Below, in pieces: positions 57,340-64,000 of a DNA stretch of 64,000 nucleotides (position 1 is its first letter; each line of letters begins with the position of its first letter). The DNA comes from an uncultured Eubacteriales bacterium (lineage in GTDB: Bacteria; Bacillota; Clostridia; Oscillospirales; Acutalibacteraceae), in the NCBI GenBank assembly GCA_934457415.1, contig CAKSHM010000003.1, positions 177,585 through 241,584 on the forward strand. The letters are read 5' to 3'. Position numbers and translations under genes: made by a program. The notes under the pieces are model-generated. The model was not told where the DNA came from. It saw only the letters and a list, made by a program, of their open reading frames with translations, and searched no databases.

Positions 57340-58299
57340 TTATTTTAAATTATCCGTAGTATCCTCGATAATATATCTCGGTCTGCGTTTAACTTCCCTG
57401 TAGGTCTTTCCGACATACTCGCCGATAATTCCCAAAGAAACGAGCTGAATTCCGCCCATAAAGCTTACAATACAAACTATACTTGCCCAGCCTGCGACCG
57501 CTTTTCCAATCGCATGAGATACAATAGCATAAACAACGCCCAAAAAGCTCAAAAGCGAAACTATAAGTCCGAAGGTCATAATAACCTTTAAAGGCTTTGT
57601 CGAAAGGCTTGTGATTCCGTCAACCGCAAGAGCCAGCATTTTACTTAGCGGATAGTGGCTTTTTCCGGCTTTCCTCTCAAGCCTGTCATAATAAACGCTC
57701 GTGCTTTTAAATCCTACAAGCGGAATCATTCCCCGCAGGAACAGATTTGTTTCCTTAAAATCCGCAAGGTGCGTTAAAACTTTCTTTGAAAGAAGTCTGT
57801 AATCGGCATGGTCATAGACAATATTTGCGCCCATTGAATTCATAAATCTATAAAATCCGCGCGCCGTAATTCTTTTAAAAACGGTATCGGTATCCCGTCT
57901 TTTTCGGACACCGTAAACTATCTCGCAGCCGTTTAAATATTCTTTTACCATTTCCTTGGCGGCGCCGATATCATCCTGACCGTCGCAGTCAATCGAAACG
58001 GTGATATCGCAAAAATCCTTAGCATACATAAGCCCTGCGAGGAGCGCGCTCTGGTGTCCCCTGTTGCGGCTTTGCTTTAGTCCTGCAAATCTGCCGTCTT
58101 TTTTGCTTAGATCGGTTATTATCTCCCATGTTTTATCGCTGCTGCCGTCATCCACAAAAAGAATTTTGCTCTTTTCGCCAATCATTCCGCTTTTCTGCAT
58201 TTCATCAAGGCAGGAAAGAAACTCCGGCGCGGTTATCGGCAGAACCTCGCTTTCATTAAAGCAGGGAATTACAAAATATAAAACCGGCTTCAAAATCAT
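57340..58299 (-). CDS. GtrB/YkcC-type polyprenyl-phosphate glycosyltransferase
   Basis: 319 aa GT2 enzyme that charges undecaprenyl phosphate with a sugar at the inner membrane face. GT-A domain: YFVIPCFNESEVL, ILFVDDGSSDKTWEII, SRNRGHQSALLAGL, VSIDCDGQDD and DHADYRLLSKKVL; two C-terminal helices (about 235-258 and 268-292) and LGIIGEYVGKTYREVKRRP. Probable product is a polyprenyl-P-glucose or similar donor for decorating surface polymers, which fits the LCP and OpgB-like enzymes of this window. No flippase (GtrA) gene is adjacent. ATG 58299 or the GTG before it may start. Confidence 0.9.
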   Translation of the reverse strand: MILKPVLYFVIPCFNESEVLPITAPEFLSCLDEMQKSGMIGEKSKILFVDDGSSDKTWEIITDLSKKDGRFAGLKQSRNRGHQSALLAGLMYAKDFCDITVSIDCDGQDDIGAAKEMVKEYLNGCEIVYGVRKRRDTDTVFKRITARGFYRFMNSMGANIVYDHADYRLLSKKVLTHLADFKETNLFLRGMIPLVGFKSTSVYYDRLERKAGKSHYPLSKMLALAVDGITSLSTKPLKVIMTFGLIVSLLSFLGVVYAIVSHAIGKAVAGWASIVCIVSFMGGIQLVSLGIIGEYVGKTYREVKRRPRYIIEDTTDNLK

Positions 58300-58367
58300 C
58301 ACTTCCGTTCCCTACTAATATATCATACTATTTATTTCTTTTCAACCGCCTGAATTTAAAATTTTTC

Positions 58368-58396
58368 TTGCCTTTTTTTAAAGTTTGTGGCATAAT
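58368..58396 (+). promoter_or_regulatory. Promoter of tRNA-Val
   Basis: TTGCCT (58368-58373), 17 bases, CATAAT (58391-58396) with extended TGG; the tRNA begins 15 bases later. Confidence 0.65.
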
Positions 58397-58410
58397 AGGT
58401 TTATACTTTC

Positions 58411-58487
58411 GGAGGCATAGCTCAGTTGGTCAGAGTACTTGCTTGACATGCAAGGGGTCACCGGTTCAAGTCCAGTTGTCTCCACCA
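58411..58487 (+). tRNA. tRNA-Val (anticodon GAC)
   Basis: 77 bases including encoded CCA (58485-58487). Acceptor GGAGGCA pairs with TGTCTCC with one G-T; D-arm GCTCAGTTGGTCAGAGT contains the usual AGTTGGT; anticodon stem CTTGC/GCAAG with loop TTGACAT, anticodon GAC at 58445-58447; T-arm has GGTTCAAGTCC. GAC reads GUC/GUU. Followed by a 17-bp terminator. Confidence 0.92.
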
Positions 58488-58525
58488 AATAAAACTCCTG
58501 CCGCTTTTGCGGCAGGAGTTTTATT
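58488..58525. terminator. Terminator of tRNA-Val
   Basis: AATAAAACTCCTGCCGC-TTTT-GCGGCAGGAGTTTTATT, perfect 17-bp stem; symmetrical, so it can also serve the convergent 3D-domain gene. Confidence 0.92.
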
Positions 58526-58571
58526 TGTATTGTTCATTTTTCGTTTTTAAGTATTCATTAGTTATGAATAT

Positions 58572-59651
58572 TTACGGCAGAAAATAAATCTCAACATTTC
58601 TTCTTCCGAAAGCAGAGCAGGCAGCCCTAGTCGCCATAAACAAATCGACATTGTTAGGCCTTGACGACGTAAATCCTCCGGTATCCGCGGCTACGGCATA
58701 GCCGTAAACAAATCTTCCGTCGGAAGAGACGATATACATTCTCGTCCCGTAAGGAATAACTCTCGGGTTTACCGCGATATATCCCGGCTGCGGCGCAACG
58801 CCTGTTGCACAGTTGTGTCCGGTATAGGTATAAGCGGTTGCCTGAACGGTCATTTTCTTTGAGTAGCTTAAAGGAACACCGTTTGCGTCAAGCTCAATCG
58901 GAGCAGAGGGACTGAGTGTCGAAATGCACGAAACACTGCTGCTTGTCGCGGCGGCGACAGATGTTTTTGCAGTACCGATAACCTGTCTGCGGTTAACGGG
59001 GTTTGAAAGGGTGACAGTGCTGTTTACAACCGTTTCAACCGTAACGCCGTTAATAACCTTAGCGGTATAATTTACCTGTGAAACACCGTTTTGACCGTTT
59101 ACAAGCGTCGTTGTAGTACCGGACGCGGCATTATCTCCTATAACAGTCTCGGTCTGATAAGGGATATCCTGTGTATAGCTTCCCTGAATGTATTCAACTC
59201 GCGAGAAATCAATGTAAGCGGTTTTTTCTATAACCGTATCAACCGACGGCTCTACGATATCGTCCTCATCCGGGACAATGTCCATTGAGCCTAAAATCTC
59301 ACCTACGGTAGCCTCGGGTGTATAAACCTCTGTCGTGGTCTGACCGACCGTTACATATACAGGAAATGTATATTCAATCGAAAGCTTTGTGTACTTTCCG
59401 TTTACCTTAGTCGAAACCAGATTGTAATTATCCGATTTAAGATCGGCAAGCTTTAGTACATCAAAAGCGTCCGCAGAAAGAGAACGGACGGTAAGGGTTG
59501 TTTCGCCGTCAAAAATTCTGAAAGTATTAAGAGAATTTTTAAGGAACATAAGACTCGCGGCGGTTGCAAGACAAAGGAATACCGCAAGCGGAATTCTGTG
59601 TCTTAAAAAACGCGCGGTCTTCTTAGCGGCGAATTTTAATATTTTACGCAT
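58572..59651 (-). CDS. DUF348/G5/3D-domain cell-wall protein (YabE/YocH-like)
   Basis: 359 aa. N-terminal membrane anchor (about 18-40), a DUF348 ubiquitin-like part (about 50-130: TEVYTPEATVGEILGSM), a G5 domain (about 150-220: DIPYQTETVIGD and NRRQVIGTAK) and a C-terminal 3D domain (about 270-359: TVQATAYTYTGHNCATG, IPYGTRMYI, AVAADTGG, NNVDLFM) with the three catalytic-type Asp residues. Such proteins are Rpf/MltA-like wall lytic enzymes. Own promoter at 59702-59730 and upstream TTGTAAC repeats suggest wall-stress control. Ends 47 bases from the tRNA terminator. Confidence 0.88.
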   Translation of the reverse strand: MRKILKFAAKKTARFLRHRIPLAVFLCLATAASLMFLKNSLNTFRIFDGETTLTVRSLSADAFDVLKLADLKSDNYNLVSTKVNGKYTKLSIEYTFPVYVTVGQTTTEVYTPEATVGEILGSMDIVPDEDDIVEPSVDTVIEKTAYIDFSRVEYIQGSYTQDIPYQTETVIGDNAASGTTTTLVNGQNGVSQVNYTAKVINGVTVETVVNSTVTLSNPVNRRQVIGTAKTSVAAATSSSVSCISTLSPSAPIELDANGVPLSYSKKMTVQATAYTYTGHNCATGVAPQPGYIAVNPRVIPYGTRMYIVSSDGRFVYGYAVAADTGGFTSSRPNNVDLFMATRAACSAFGRRNVEIYFLP

Positions 59652-59701
59652 ATAACGTCTCCTTTTAATTCAAGCTGCGACAGTAAATCACAACGAAACC
59701 T

Positions 59702-59730
59702 ATTATATTGACTTTCCTTGTATATGTCAA
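59702..59730 (-). promoter_or_regulatory. Promoter of the 3D-domain gene
   Basis: Minus-strand consensus TTGACA (59730-59725), 17 bases, TATAAT (59707-59702), about 50 bases before the start codon. Confidence 0.8.
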
Positions 59731-59779
59731 GGTAAAAAACGAAGCCTGTTTTGTATAATATGCACAAAGAAACAAAGTT

Positions 59780-59805
59780 GTTACAAATAGTTACAAGTTT
59801 GTAAC
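59780..59805 (-). promoter_or_regulatory. TTGTAAC repeat cluster upstream of 3D-domain gene
   Basis: On the minus strand GTTACAA-AC-TTGTAAC followed by TATTTGTAAC: one perfect palindrome and a direct repeat TGTAAC-N4-TGTAAC, 50 bases upstream of the -35. It resembles WalR sites (TGTWAH-N5-TGTWAH) but with one base less spacing. The rest of 59652-59960 shows no gene. Confidence 0.4.
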
Positions 59806-59962
59806 CTTGTTTATCGGTTTCAAATTGACAGCGTCTGACATTTCTTTTGTTTAATTTGCCGATTTTGCTTCTATGCTCTTTTAAAGCCCTTATATTATAT
59901 ATGTAGTGTATTGATGTTTTTAAACCCACAAAATGCAATTTTAAAAATTTTTAAAAAAAACC

Positions 59963-59991
59963 TTTACAAACAAAACTCTTTGTGATATACT
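59963..59991 (+). promoter_or_regulatory. Promoter of pyrR-uraA
   Basis: TTTACA (59963-59968), 17 bases, TGA-TATACT (-10 at 59986-59991). Confidence 0.7.
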
Positions 59992-59999
59992 ATGCAAGG

Positions 60000-60180
60000 T
60001 TAAATAAATCCGAACTCGTATTCAGGCAGATTCGAGTTCTGTCACATCAAAAAAATCCTTTAAAAATCGGTACAGAGATGCCGGCAAGGTTTTCATAGTG
60101 TTCCTGTGCGCAATTCAGCGCCGGAGATTTGCGATGATTATTCACGCCGTGCATTAAGCACGGCGTTTTTTTATACTTAA
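60000..60180 (+). promoter_or_regulatory. PyrR-dependent attenuator leader
   Basis: Leader with a first hairpin GAACTCG..CGAGTTC (60014-60034), the PyrR-binding loop ATCGGTACAGAGATGCCGG followed by CAAGG (60066-60089; family pattern CAGAGAGG..AAGG), and an intrinsic terminator ACGCCGTGC-ATTAA-GCACGGCGT (60144-60166) with seven T. UMP-bound PyrR should stabilise the loop and cause termination. Confidence 0.82.
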
Positions 60181-60194
60181 AGGGAGGATTTGAA

Positions 60195-60731
60195 ATGTCT
60201 CATTATAAGGCAACTATTATGGACGAAGAAGCCGTTAAGCGTGCCGTTAAGCGAATTTCGCATGAAATCCTCGAAAAAAACGGCGGGTGCGATAATATAT
60301 GTATCGTCGGTGTAAAGCGCAGGGGCGTTCCTCTCGCGGGAATGATTGCGGCGAATATCGCCGATATCGAAAAAAAGCTTGTTCCCTGCGGAAATCTCGA
60401 TATTACTTTTTACAGGGACGATTTAATTCACATTTCGCCCGACCCCGTGATTCACAGCACACAGTTCCCCTTTGATATTACGGGAAAAACCGTTATTATA
60501 GTTGACGATGTACTGTATACCGGCAGAACGGCCCGCGCCGCTATTGATGCGGTTTTCAGCCGCGGCAGACCGGAATCCGTACAGCTTGCGGTGCTTGTAG
60601 ACCGCGGTCACAGAGAGCTTCCGATAAGAGGAGACTATGTCGGCAAAAATGTTCCTACGGCAAAGACAGAGCGGATATCCGTTAAGCTTCCGCCGTTTGA
60701 CGACGGGATAAGCGTCGAACTTTTTGATTAA
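60195..60731 (+). CDS. pyrR: PyrR bifunctional pyrimidine regulator / uracil phosphoribosyltransferase
   Basis: 178 aa. RNA-binding attenuation protein that senses UMP; many members also convert uracil and PRPP to UMP. The PRPP loop is VIIVDDVLYTGRTARAA, with RRGVPLA and LVDRGHRELPIRGDYVGKN (family text) present. GGGAGG precedes ATG. Located behind its own target leader and before uraA, the standard Firmicute head of the pyr regulon; biosynthetic pyr genes are not in the window. Confidence 0.96.
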   Translation: MSHYKATIMDEEAVKRAVKRISHEILEKNGGCDNICIVGVKRRGVPLAGMIAANIADIEKKLVPCGNLDITFYRDDLIHISPDPVIHSTQFPFDITGKTVIIVDDVLYTGRTARAAIDAVFSRGRPESVQLAVLVDRGHRELPIRGDYVGKNVPTAKTERISVKLPPFDDGISVELFD

Positions 60732-60797
60732 ATCGGGCAAAGGTCCGTTTTAATATATTAAATTGCAACAGGGTGTGCAAAATATGGAGGAAAGAAT

Positions 60798-62141
60798 ATG
60801 AAACTAATTTACAATGTAAAGGACAAGCCCGGATTCGGCAAAGTAATCGTCTTTGCTTTCCAGCAGCTTCTGGCAATCCTTGCGGCAACAATCGCCGTCC
60901 CCGCAATCATAGGAAACGGAATGTCTCAGTCGGCGGCACTTTTTGGAGCAGGAATCGGAACTCTTGTTTATCTTCTGTTCACGAAGTTCAGAAGCCCCGT
61001 TTTCTTAGGCTCTTCATTCGCGTTTATCGGATCAATGCTTGCGGCTTTCGCAGGCGGCGTATCAATGCAGCTCGGCTATGTCGGACTCATTTTAGGCGCG
61101 TTTTTCGCAGGTCTTGTATATGTAATCATCGCAATTGCAGTTAAATTTGCAGGTGTTAACTGGATAAATAAGCTTATGCCCGCTGTTGTAATCGGACCTA
61201 CGGTTGCAATAATCGGTCTTTCCCTTGCAGGAAACGCTATCAGCGACTTAACCAAAGGCAAGGTTTTGGACGCCGAGGGTAATTCGGCGGCAAATCCGCT
61301 TGTCTGCCTTGTTTGCGGTCTTGTAACATTACTTACTGTTACAATCTGCTCGGTTTACGGAAAGAAAATGGTTAAGCTTATTCCGTTCATCATCGGAATT
61401 CTCGCAGGCTATGCAGCCGCCGCAATCTTCACCGTAATCGGAATTCAGACAGGTAATAAAGCGCTCGAGATAATCAATTTCGAGGTTTTCAAGAACATGA
61501 GTATCTTTGCTGTTCCCGATTTCACTTTCCTTGAGGCTGCTAAAGGTCTTAAAGAGGTTTCGGGCCACTACATAGCAACCGTTGCGGTAGCTTATGTACC
61601 GGTTGCTTTCGTTGTGTTTGCCGAGCATATTGCCGACCATAAAAACCTTTCGTCCGTTATCGAAAAAGATCTGCTTAGTGACCCCGGTCTTCACAGAACC
61701 CTCCTCGGCGACGGTGTAGGTTCAATGGCAGGAGCTGTTTTCGGCGGCTGTCCGAACACCACCTACGGCGAGTCGGTAGGATGCGTTGCAATAACCGGAA
61801 ACGCTTCGGTTGTAACAATCCTCGCAACCGCGGTTATGGCAATTATAATCTCCTTCTTCGGACCGTTCGTAACCTTCCTTGCTACTATTCCCAACTGCGT
61901 AATGGGCGGTGTGTGCATAACACTCTACGGATTTATCGCAGTATCCGGTCTTAAGATGATACAGGATGTAGATCTGGGCAATAACAGAAACCTCTTTGTC
62001 GTAGCGGTAATTCTTATCTGCGGTATCGGCGGACTTACGGTTTCATTCGGAAAAATCACAATCACCTCCATTGCATGCGCTCTTATTCTCGGAATTATAA
62101 CAAATGTTATTCTCGGCAAGGGCGAAAACAAAAATATATAA
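60798..62141 (+). CDS. uraA: Uracil permease (NCS2 family)
   Basis: 447 aa membrane carrier with about 12-14 helices. NCS2 text: QQLLAILAATIAVPAI, the substrate-site VFAEHIADHKNLSSVI, and GGCPNTTYGESVGCVAITGN with the conserved Thr-Thr-Tyr-Gly. Imports uracil with H+ or Na+. Follows pyrR by 66 bases with GGAGG before ATG and no terminator in between, so it is under the same attenuator. Terminator at 62170-62202. Confidence 0.95.
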   Translation: MKLIYNVKDKPGFGKVIVFAFQQLLAILAATIAVPAIIGNGMSQSAALFGAGIGTLVYLLFTKFRSPVFLGSSFAFIGSMLAAFAGGVSMQLGYVGLILGAFFAGLVYVIIAIAVKFAGVNWINKLMPAVVIGPTVAIIGLSLAGNAISDLTKGKVLDAEGNSAANPLVCLVCGLVTLLTVTICSVYGKKMVKLIPFIIGILAGYAAAAIFTVIGIQTGNKALEIINFEVFKNMSIFAVPDFTFLEAAKGLKEVSGHYIATVAVAYVPVAFVVFAEHIADHKNLSSVIEKDLLSDPGLHRTLLGDGVGSMAGAVFGGCPNTTYGESVGCVAITGNASVVTILATAVMAIIISFFGPFVTFLATIPNCVMGGVCITLYGFIAVSGLKMIQDVDLGNNRNLFVVAVILICGIGGLTVSFGKITITSIACALILGIITNVILGKGENKNI

Positions 62142-62169
62142 TTAGAATTCATCTTATAAAACTGCATTT

Positions 62170-62202
62170 AAAAAGACATTCTCTAAAAGGGAATGTCTTT
62201 TT
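62170..62202 (+). terminator. Terminator of pyrR-uraA
   Basis: AAAAAGACATTC and GAATGTCTTTTT arms, 9-base loop; it lies 17 bases before the acetyltransferase start. Confidence 0.85.
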
Positions 62203-62218
62203 GATACGGAGCATATTT

Positions 62219-62716
62219 ATGGAATATTTAATAAGAGATATCCGGTTTGACACAGACGATATTGAATATTGTCTTGAAATCTATAATTACTATATTTTAA
62301 ATTCAACCTCGACCTTTGAGGAAGAGGCGCTTTCCTTCGAGGATTTTAAGCAAAGAATTTTTAATATTACAAGAAAATATCCGTTTTTGGTCGCCGAAAG
62401 CGGCGGCAGAATAATAGGTTATGCTTATCTCAATGAGTATAATTCCCGTTCGGCATACAGAATCACGGCGAACCTATCGGTTTACCTCTCTCATCACGAA
62501 ACCGCTAAGGGCATAGGCTCGGCGCTTTTAAACAGTCTTACAGAACGTGCCAAAGAGCGGAATATCAAAATGATAGTTTCCCTGATTACAGAAGAAAATG
62601 CACATAGTATCACTTTCCACGAAAAACACGGATTTAAAAAAGCCGGTTTCCTTGAGGATGTAGGAATTAAGTTCGGAAAGCGTTTAGGTGTTTATTTCTA
62701 TCAGAAAAGAGTATAA
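62219..62716 (+). CDS. GNAT acetyltransferase, phosphinothricin-acetyltransferase-like
   Basis: 165 aa. RDIRFDTDDIEYCLEIYNYY and STSTFEEEALSFEDFKQRI are typical of the PAT/YncA group; acetyl-CoA site HHETAKGIGSALLNSL with the Q/RxxGxG/A variant, and SITFHEKHGFKKAGFL near the end. Start ATG 62219 behind GGAG; the frame is open further upstream through uraA but that is chance. Substrate (often methionine sulfone/sulfoximine-like amino acids) is unknown. Sits after the uraA terminator and may rely on read-through. Confidence 0.87.
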   Translation: MEYLIRDIRFDTDDIEYCLEIYNYYILNSTSTFEEEALSFEDFKQRIFNITRKYPFLVAESGGRIIGYAYLNEYNSRSAYRITANLSVYLSHHETAKGIGSALLNSLTERAKERNIKMIVSLITEENAHSITFHEKHGFKKAGFLEDVGIKFGKRLGVYFYQKRV

Positions 62717-62750
62717 ATAATCCGCACAAAAATTTGTGCGGATTATTTTT
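62715..62750. terminator. Bidirectional terminator
   Basis: AAATAATCCGCACAAA pairs with its complement ending at 62748, T and A runs on both sides; serves the acetyltransferase and the convergent esterase gene. Confidence 0.88.
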
Positions 62751-63403
62751 TACAGTCCTTTTAAAAATCCTTCAAGACGGCTTGCAATCTTAGCGTTTCC
62801 GTTAACATTGGGATGAAGTCCGTCAGGCATATATCTTTCCTTGTTTACTTCAATATTCGGCTGAATTCCGCTTACCCTGTAAAGGTCAAGCACCGGAATT
62901 GAGTATTCTCCGCAGATTTTTATTATAGCGTCAACATAATCTACAAGCTCAAGGTCGTTTCTAATCCCGTTTTCGTTTTTTATTCTGCCTTTCTCCGTCG
63001 TGCGGTGAGTAGGCGTCATGAAAACTACGGTTGCTTTCGGATATTTTTCCATAAGGCTTTTTGCAACAAAGCTGACCGCGCCGCAGAAGGTTTCCTGTGT
63101 GCAATCAGTAAGCTTTCCGAAGGGTGCGTTTCCGTGACCGTAATCATTGGTTCCGCCGAAAACAACAATTATATCCGCATCATCATCCATTTTAAGGCAT
63201 CTGATGCAGAAATTTCCCTGATCATCAAAATAATCCGCTTCAGGTTGTTTTGAAAACCTTGTTCCGCTTATGCCGTAGCCTTTACACTGTGCGCCGGTGT
63301 TTCTTTCAAGCTGTTTAAAGTAAACATCTTTAATATCCTCAACACCCACACCCTGAGTTATGCTGTCTCCCAAAAAGAGTATTTTTTTGCCTTTAAGTTC
63401 CAT
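62750..63403 (-). CDS. SGNH/GDSL-family hydrolase
   Basis: 217 aa cytosolic-looking esterase (no signal peptide). Block I ILFLGDSITQGVG with the nucleophile Ser, block II-like GISGTRF, block III VVFGGTNDYGHG and block V DGLHPNVNG with Asp and His, so the catalytic set is complete. ATG 63403 follows GGGAGA; a six-codon extension is less likely. Substrate could be an acetylated sugar or lipid; not readable. Confidence 0.9.
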   Translation of the reverse strand: MELKGKKILFLGDSITQGVGVEDIKDVYFKQLERNTGAQCKGYGISGTRFSKQPEADYFDDQGNFCIRCLKMDDDADIIVVFGGTNDYGHGNAPFGKLTDCTQETFCGAVSFVAKSLMEKYPKATVVFMTPTHRTTEKGRIKNENGIRNDLELVDYVDAIIKICGEYSIPVLDLYRVSGIQPNIEVNKERYMPDGLHPNVNGNAKIASRLEGFLKGL

Positions 63404-63585
63404 AGAATATCTCCCTAACAATTTTTATCAATGATATAATATCACAAAGAAAATGAAAATGCAATAAACCGACTTATTTTATTTCATATCCAAGAGTTAC
63501 GAGGATTTTACCGCCGAAAAATTCAGTTTGTTATATCCGATCCGTCACATAGCTTTTAACATTTCAAATGTTCTCCTTATCAGTC

Positions 63586-63756
63586 TTACTCCTGATTTGA
63601 ATCCCATTGTAAAGGCTCTTGTTCTTCTTTGCAGGAAATCTCTGTGTCTACACTTTCAAATACTTCAAATAAAGCAATTTGTTGCTCTGTAAGTTCGGAT
63701 TATAATTCATCTTCAGGAAACACTGCTTTTTCAAATGTTTCAAAATCTGCTATTTA
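63586..63756 (-). pseudogene. Decayed coding remnant
   Basis: Minus-strand text reads, in one frame, ADFETFEKAVFPEDEL, a TAA stop, then SELTEQQIALFEVFESVDTE and EEQEPLQWDSNQE before a final TAA. The coherent acidic text on both sides of the stop suggests the C-terminal end of a former protein. No start or ribosome site. Family not recognised. The remaining DNA from 63404 to 63585 and 63757 to 63880 holds no visible gene. Confidence 0.4.
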
Positions 63757-63883
63757 GGGTTATTGGAAAAAATGCCTTTTCCGAAGCGTTGAAAAACAAA
63801 AAATTTTACACTTAAAGAAATTTCTATTTAATTCAAACATCTGCGGTTCGGAATCGTTATAATATCGTATTTATGCAAAAGAA

Positions 63884-63909
63884 AAAAGCACTTCATAAGA
63901 AGTGCTTTT
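63884..63909 (-). terminator. Terminator downstream of the rRNA gene
   Basis: AAAAGCACTTC-ATAA-GAAGTGCTTTT on the plus strand; read on the minus strand the right arm runs into GCTTTTTTC. It lies about 60 bases after the 23S 3' end. Confidence 0.75.
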
Positions 63910-63968
63910 ATGTTTAAAATATCAATTCACACCCTAAAAACTGAACAAGTAATGGAGGAACGAAAATA

Positions 63969-64000
63969 GGTCAAGCCCTCGGTCTATTAGTACAGCCAAG
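63969..64000 (-). rRNA. 23S rRNA, 3' end (partial)
   Basis: The complement of the last 32 bases reads TGTACTAATAGACCGAGGGC followed by TTGACC, the conserved 3'-terminal helix sequence of Gram-positive 23S rRNA (typical TACTAATAGGTCGAGGGCTTGACC). The gene runs off the right edge. No 5S gene is found in the 560 bases downstream. Confidence 0.88.

Noticed and set aside
60773..61144. 123-codon frame overlapping the start of uraA
   Set aside because: Out of frame with a well-supported permease; shadow frame.
62075..62218. Upstream extension of the acetyltransferase
   Set aside because: Passes through the end of uraA and its terminator; the GNAT domain begins at ATG 62219 with a ribosome site.

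Overview
The window looks like a chromosomal segment of a low-to-moderate GC, Gram-positive Clostridia member, most plausibly an uncultured gut Ruminococcaceae/Oscillospiraceae-type bacterium. Support comes from the SepF-YlmH-DivIVA division cluster, the LytR-CpsA-Psr enzyme, an SPKTG wall-anchored protein, the miaB-ylbF-mutS-mutL-miaA string, T-box, lysine and PyrR leader RNAs, and palindromic intergenic repeats of a kind common in gut Firmicutes. Genus cannot be read from the sequence. No prophage, CRISPR array, integrase or transposase gene is visible.

Layout. 1-14202 (minus) is one long head-to-tail string starting at a good promoter in front of miaB: miaB, ylbF, mutS, mutL, miaA, an HlyD-like protein, yggS, sepF, ylmH, divIVA, lspA, an RluD-type pseudouridine synthase, a HAD phosphatase and the N-terminal half of a split transketolase cut by the window edge. 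14.3-25.3 kb holds an OpgB/LtaS-like sulfatase-fold enzyme, an amino-acid ABC transporter under a lysine riboswitch, a small membrane protein, and an iscS-thiI operon that also carries a sortase B-like protein without its catalytic residues and a tail-anchored acidic protein. Divergent from that operon lies an SPKTG-type surface protein. A DtxR-family regulator follows. 25.5-30.7 kb (plus): a FucO-like dehydrogenase with a Rex-like site, an alanine-type T-box in front of an Lrp regulator and an aminotransferase, then a SpoIID-like protein with peptidoglycan-binding repeats.

30.7-47 kb (minus): flavin reductase-like protein, PlsC, DUF6472 protein, LCP enzyme, rsmI, a TrmN6-like methylase, cysS, cysE, pgsA, rimO, recX, recA, prmC, DUF1385 protein, histidine kinase, response regulator and an FG-GAP lipoprotein. 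47-56 kb (minus): argH, an AbrB-like regulator, valS and a divergent topoisomerase IV pair. 56-58.3 kb: a divergent SLOG/XRE pair bracketed by intergenic repeats, then a polyprenyl-linked glycosyltransferase. 58.4-64 kb: tRNA-Val(GAC), a G5/3D-domain wall protein, pyrR-uraA under a PyrR attenuator, an acetyltransferase, an SGNH esterase, a decayed gene remnant and, at the right edge, the 3' end of a 23S rRNA gene on the minus strand.

Themes. Most genes are housekeeping. The least ordinary parts are: the iscS-thiI-pseudosortase-anchored protein operon facing a sortase substrate; a modular palindromic repeat family (six copies) whose ends coincide repeatedly with stop codons of neighbouring genes; the repeat-bracketed SLOG/XRE cassette with a perfect 15-bp inverted-repeat operator; the alanine-specifier T-box on a regulator/aminotransferase operon; and the apparent lack of 5S rRNA after the 23S gene.
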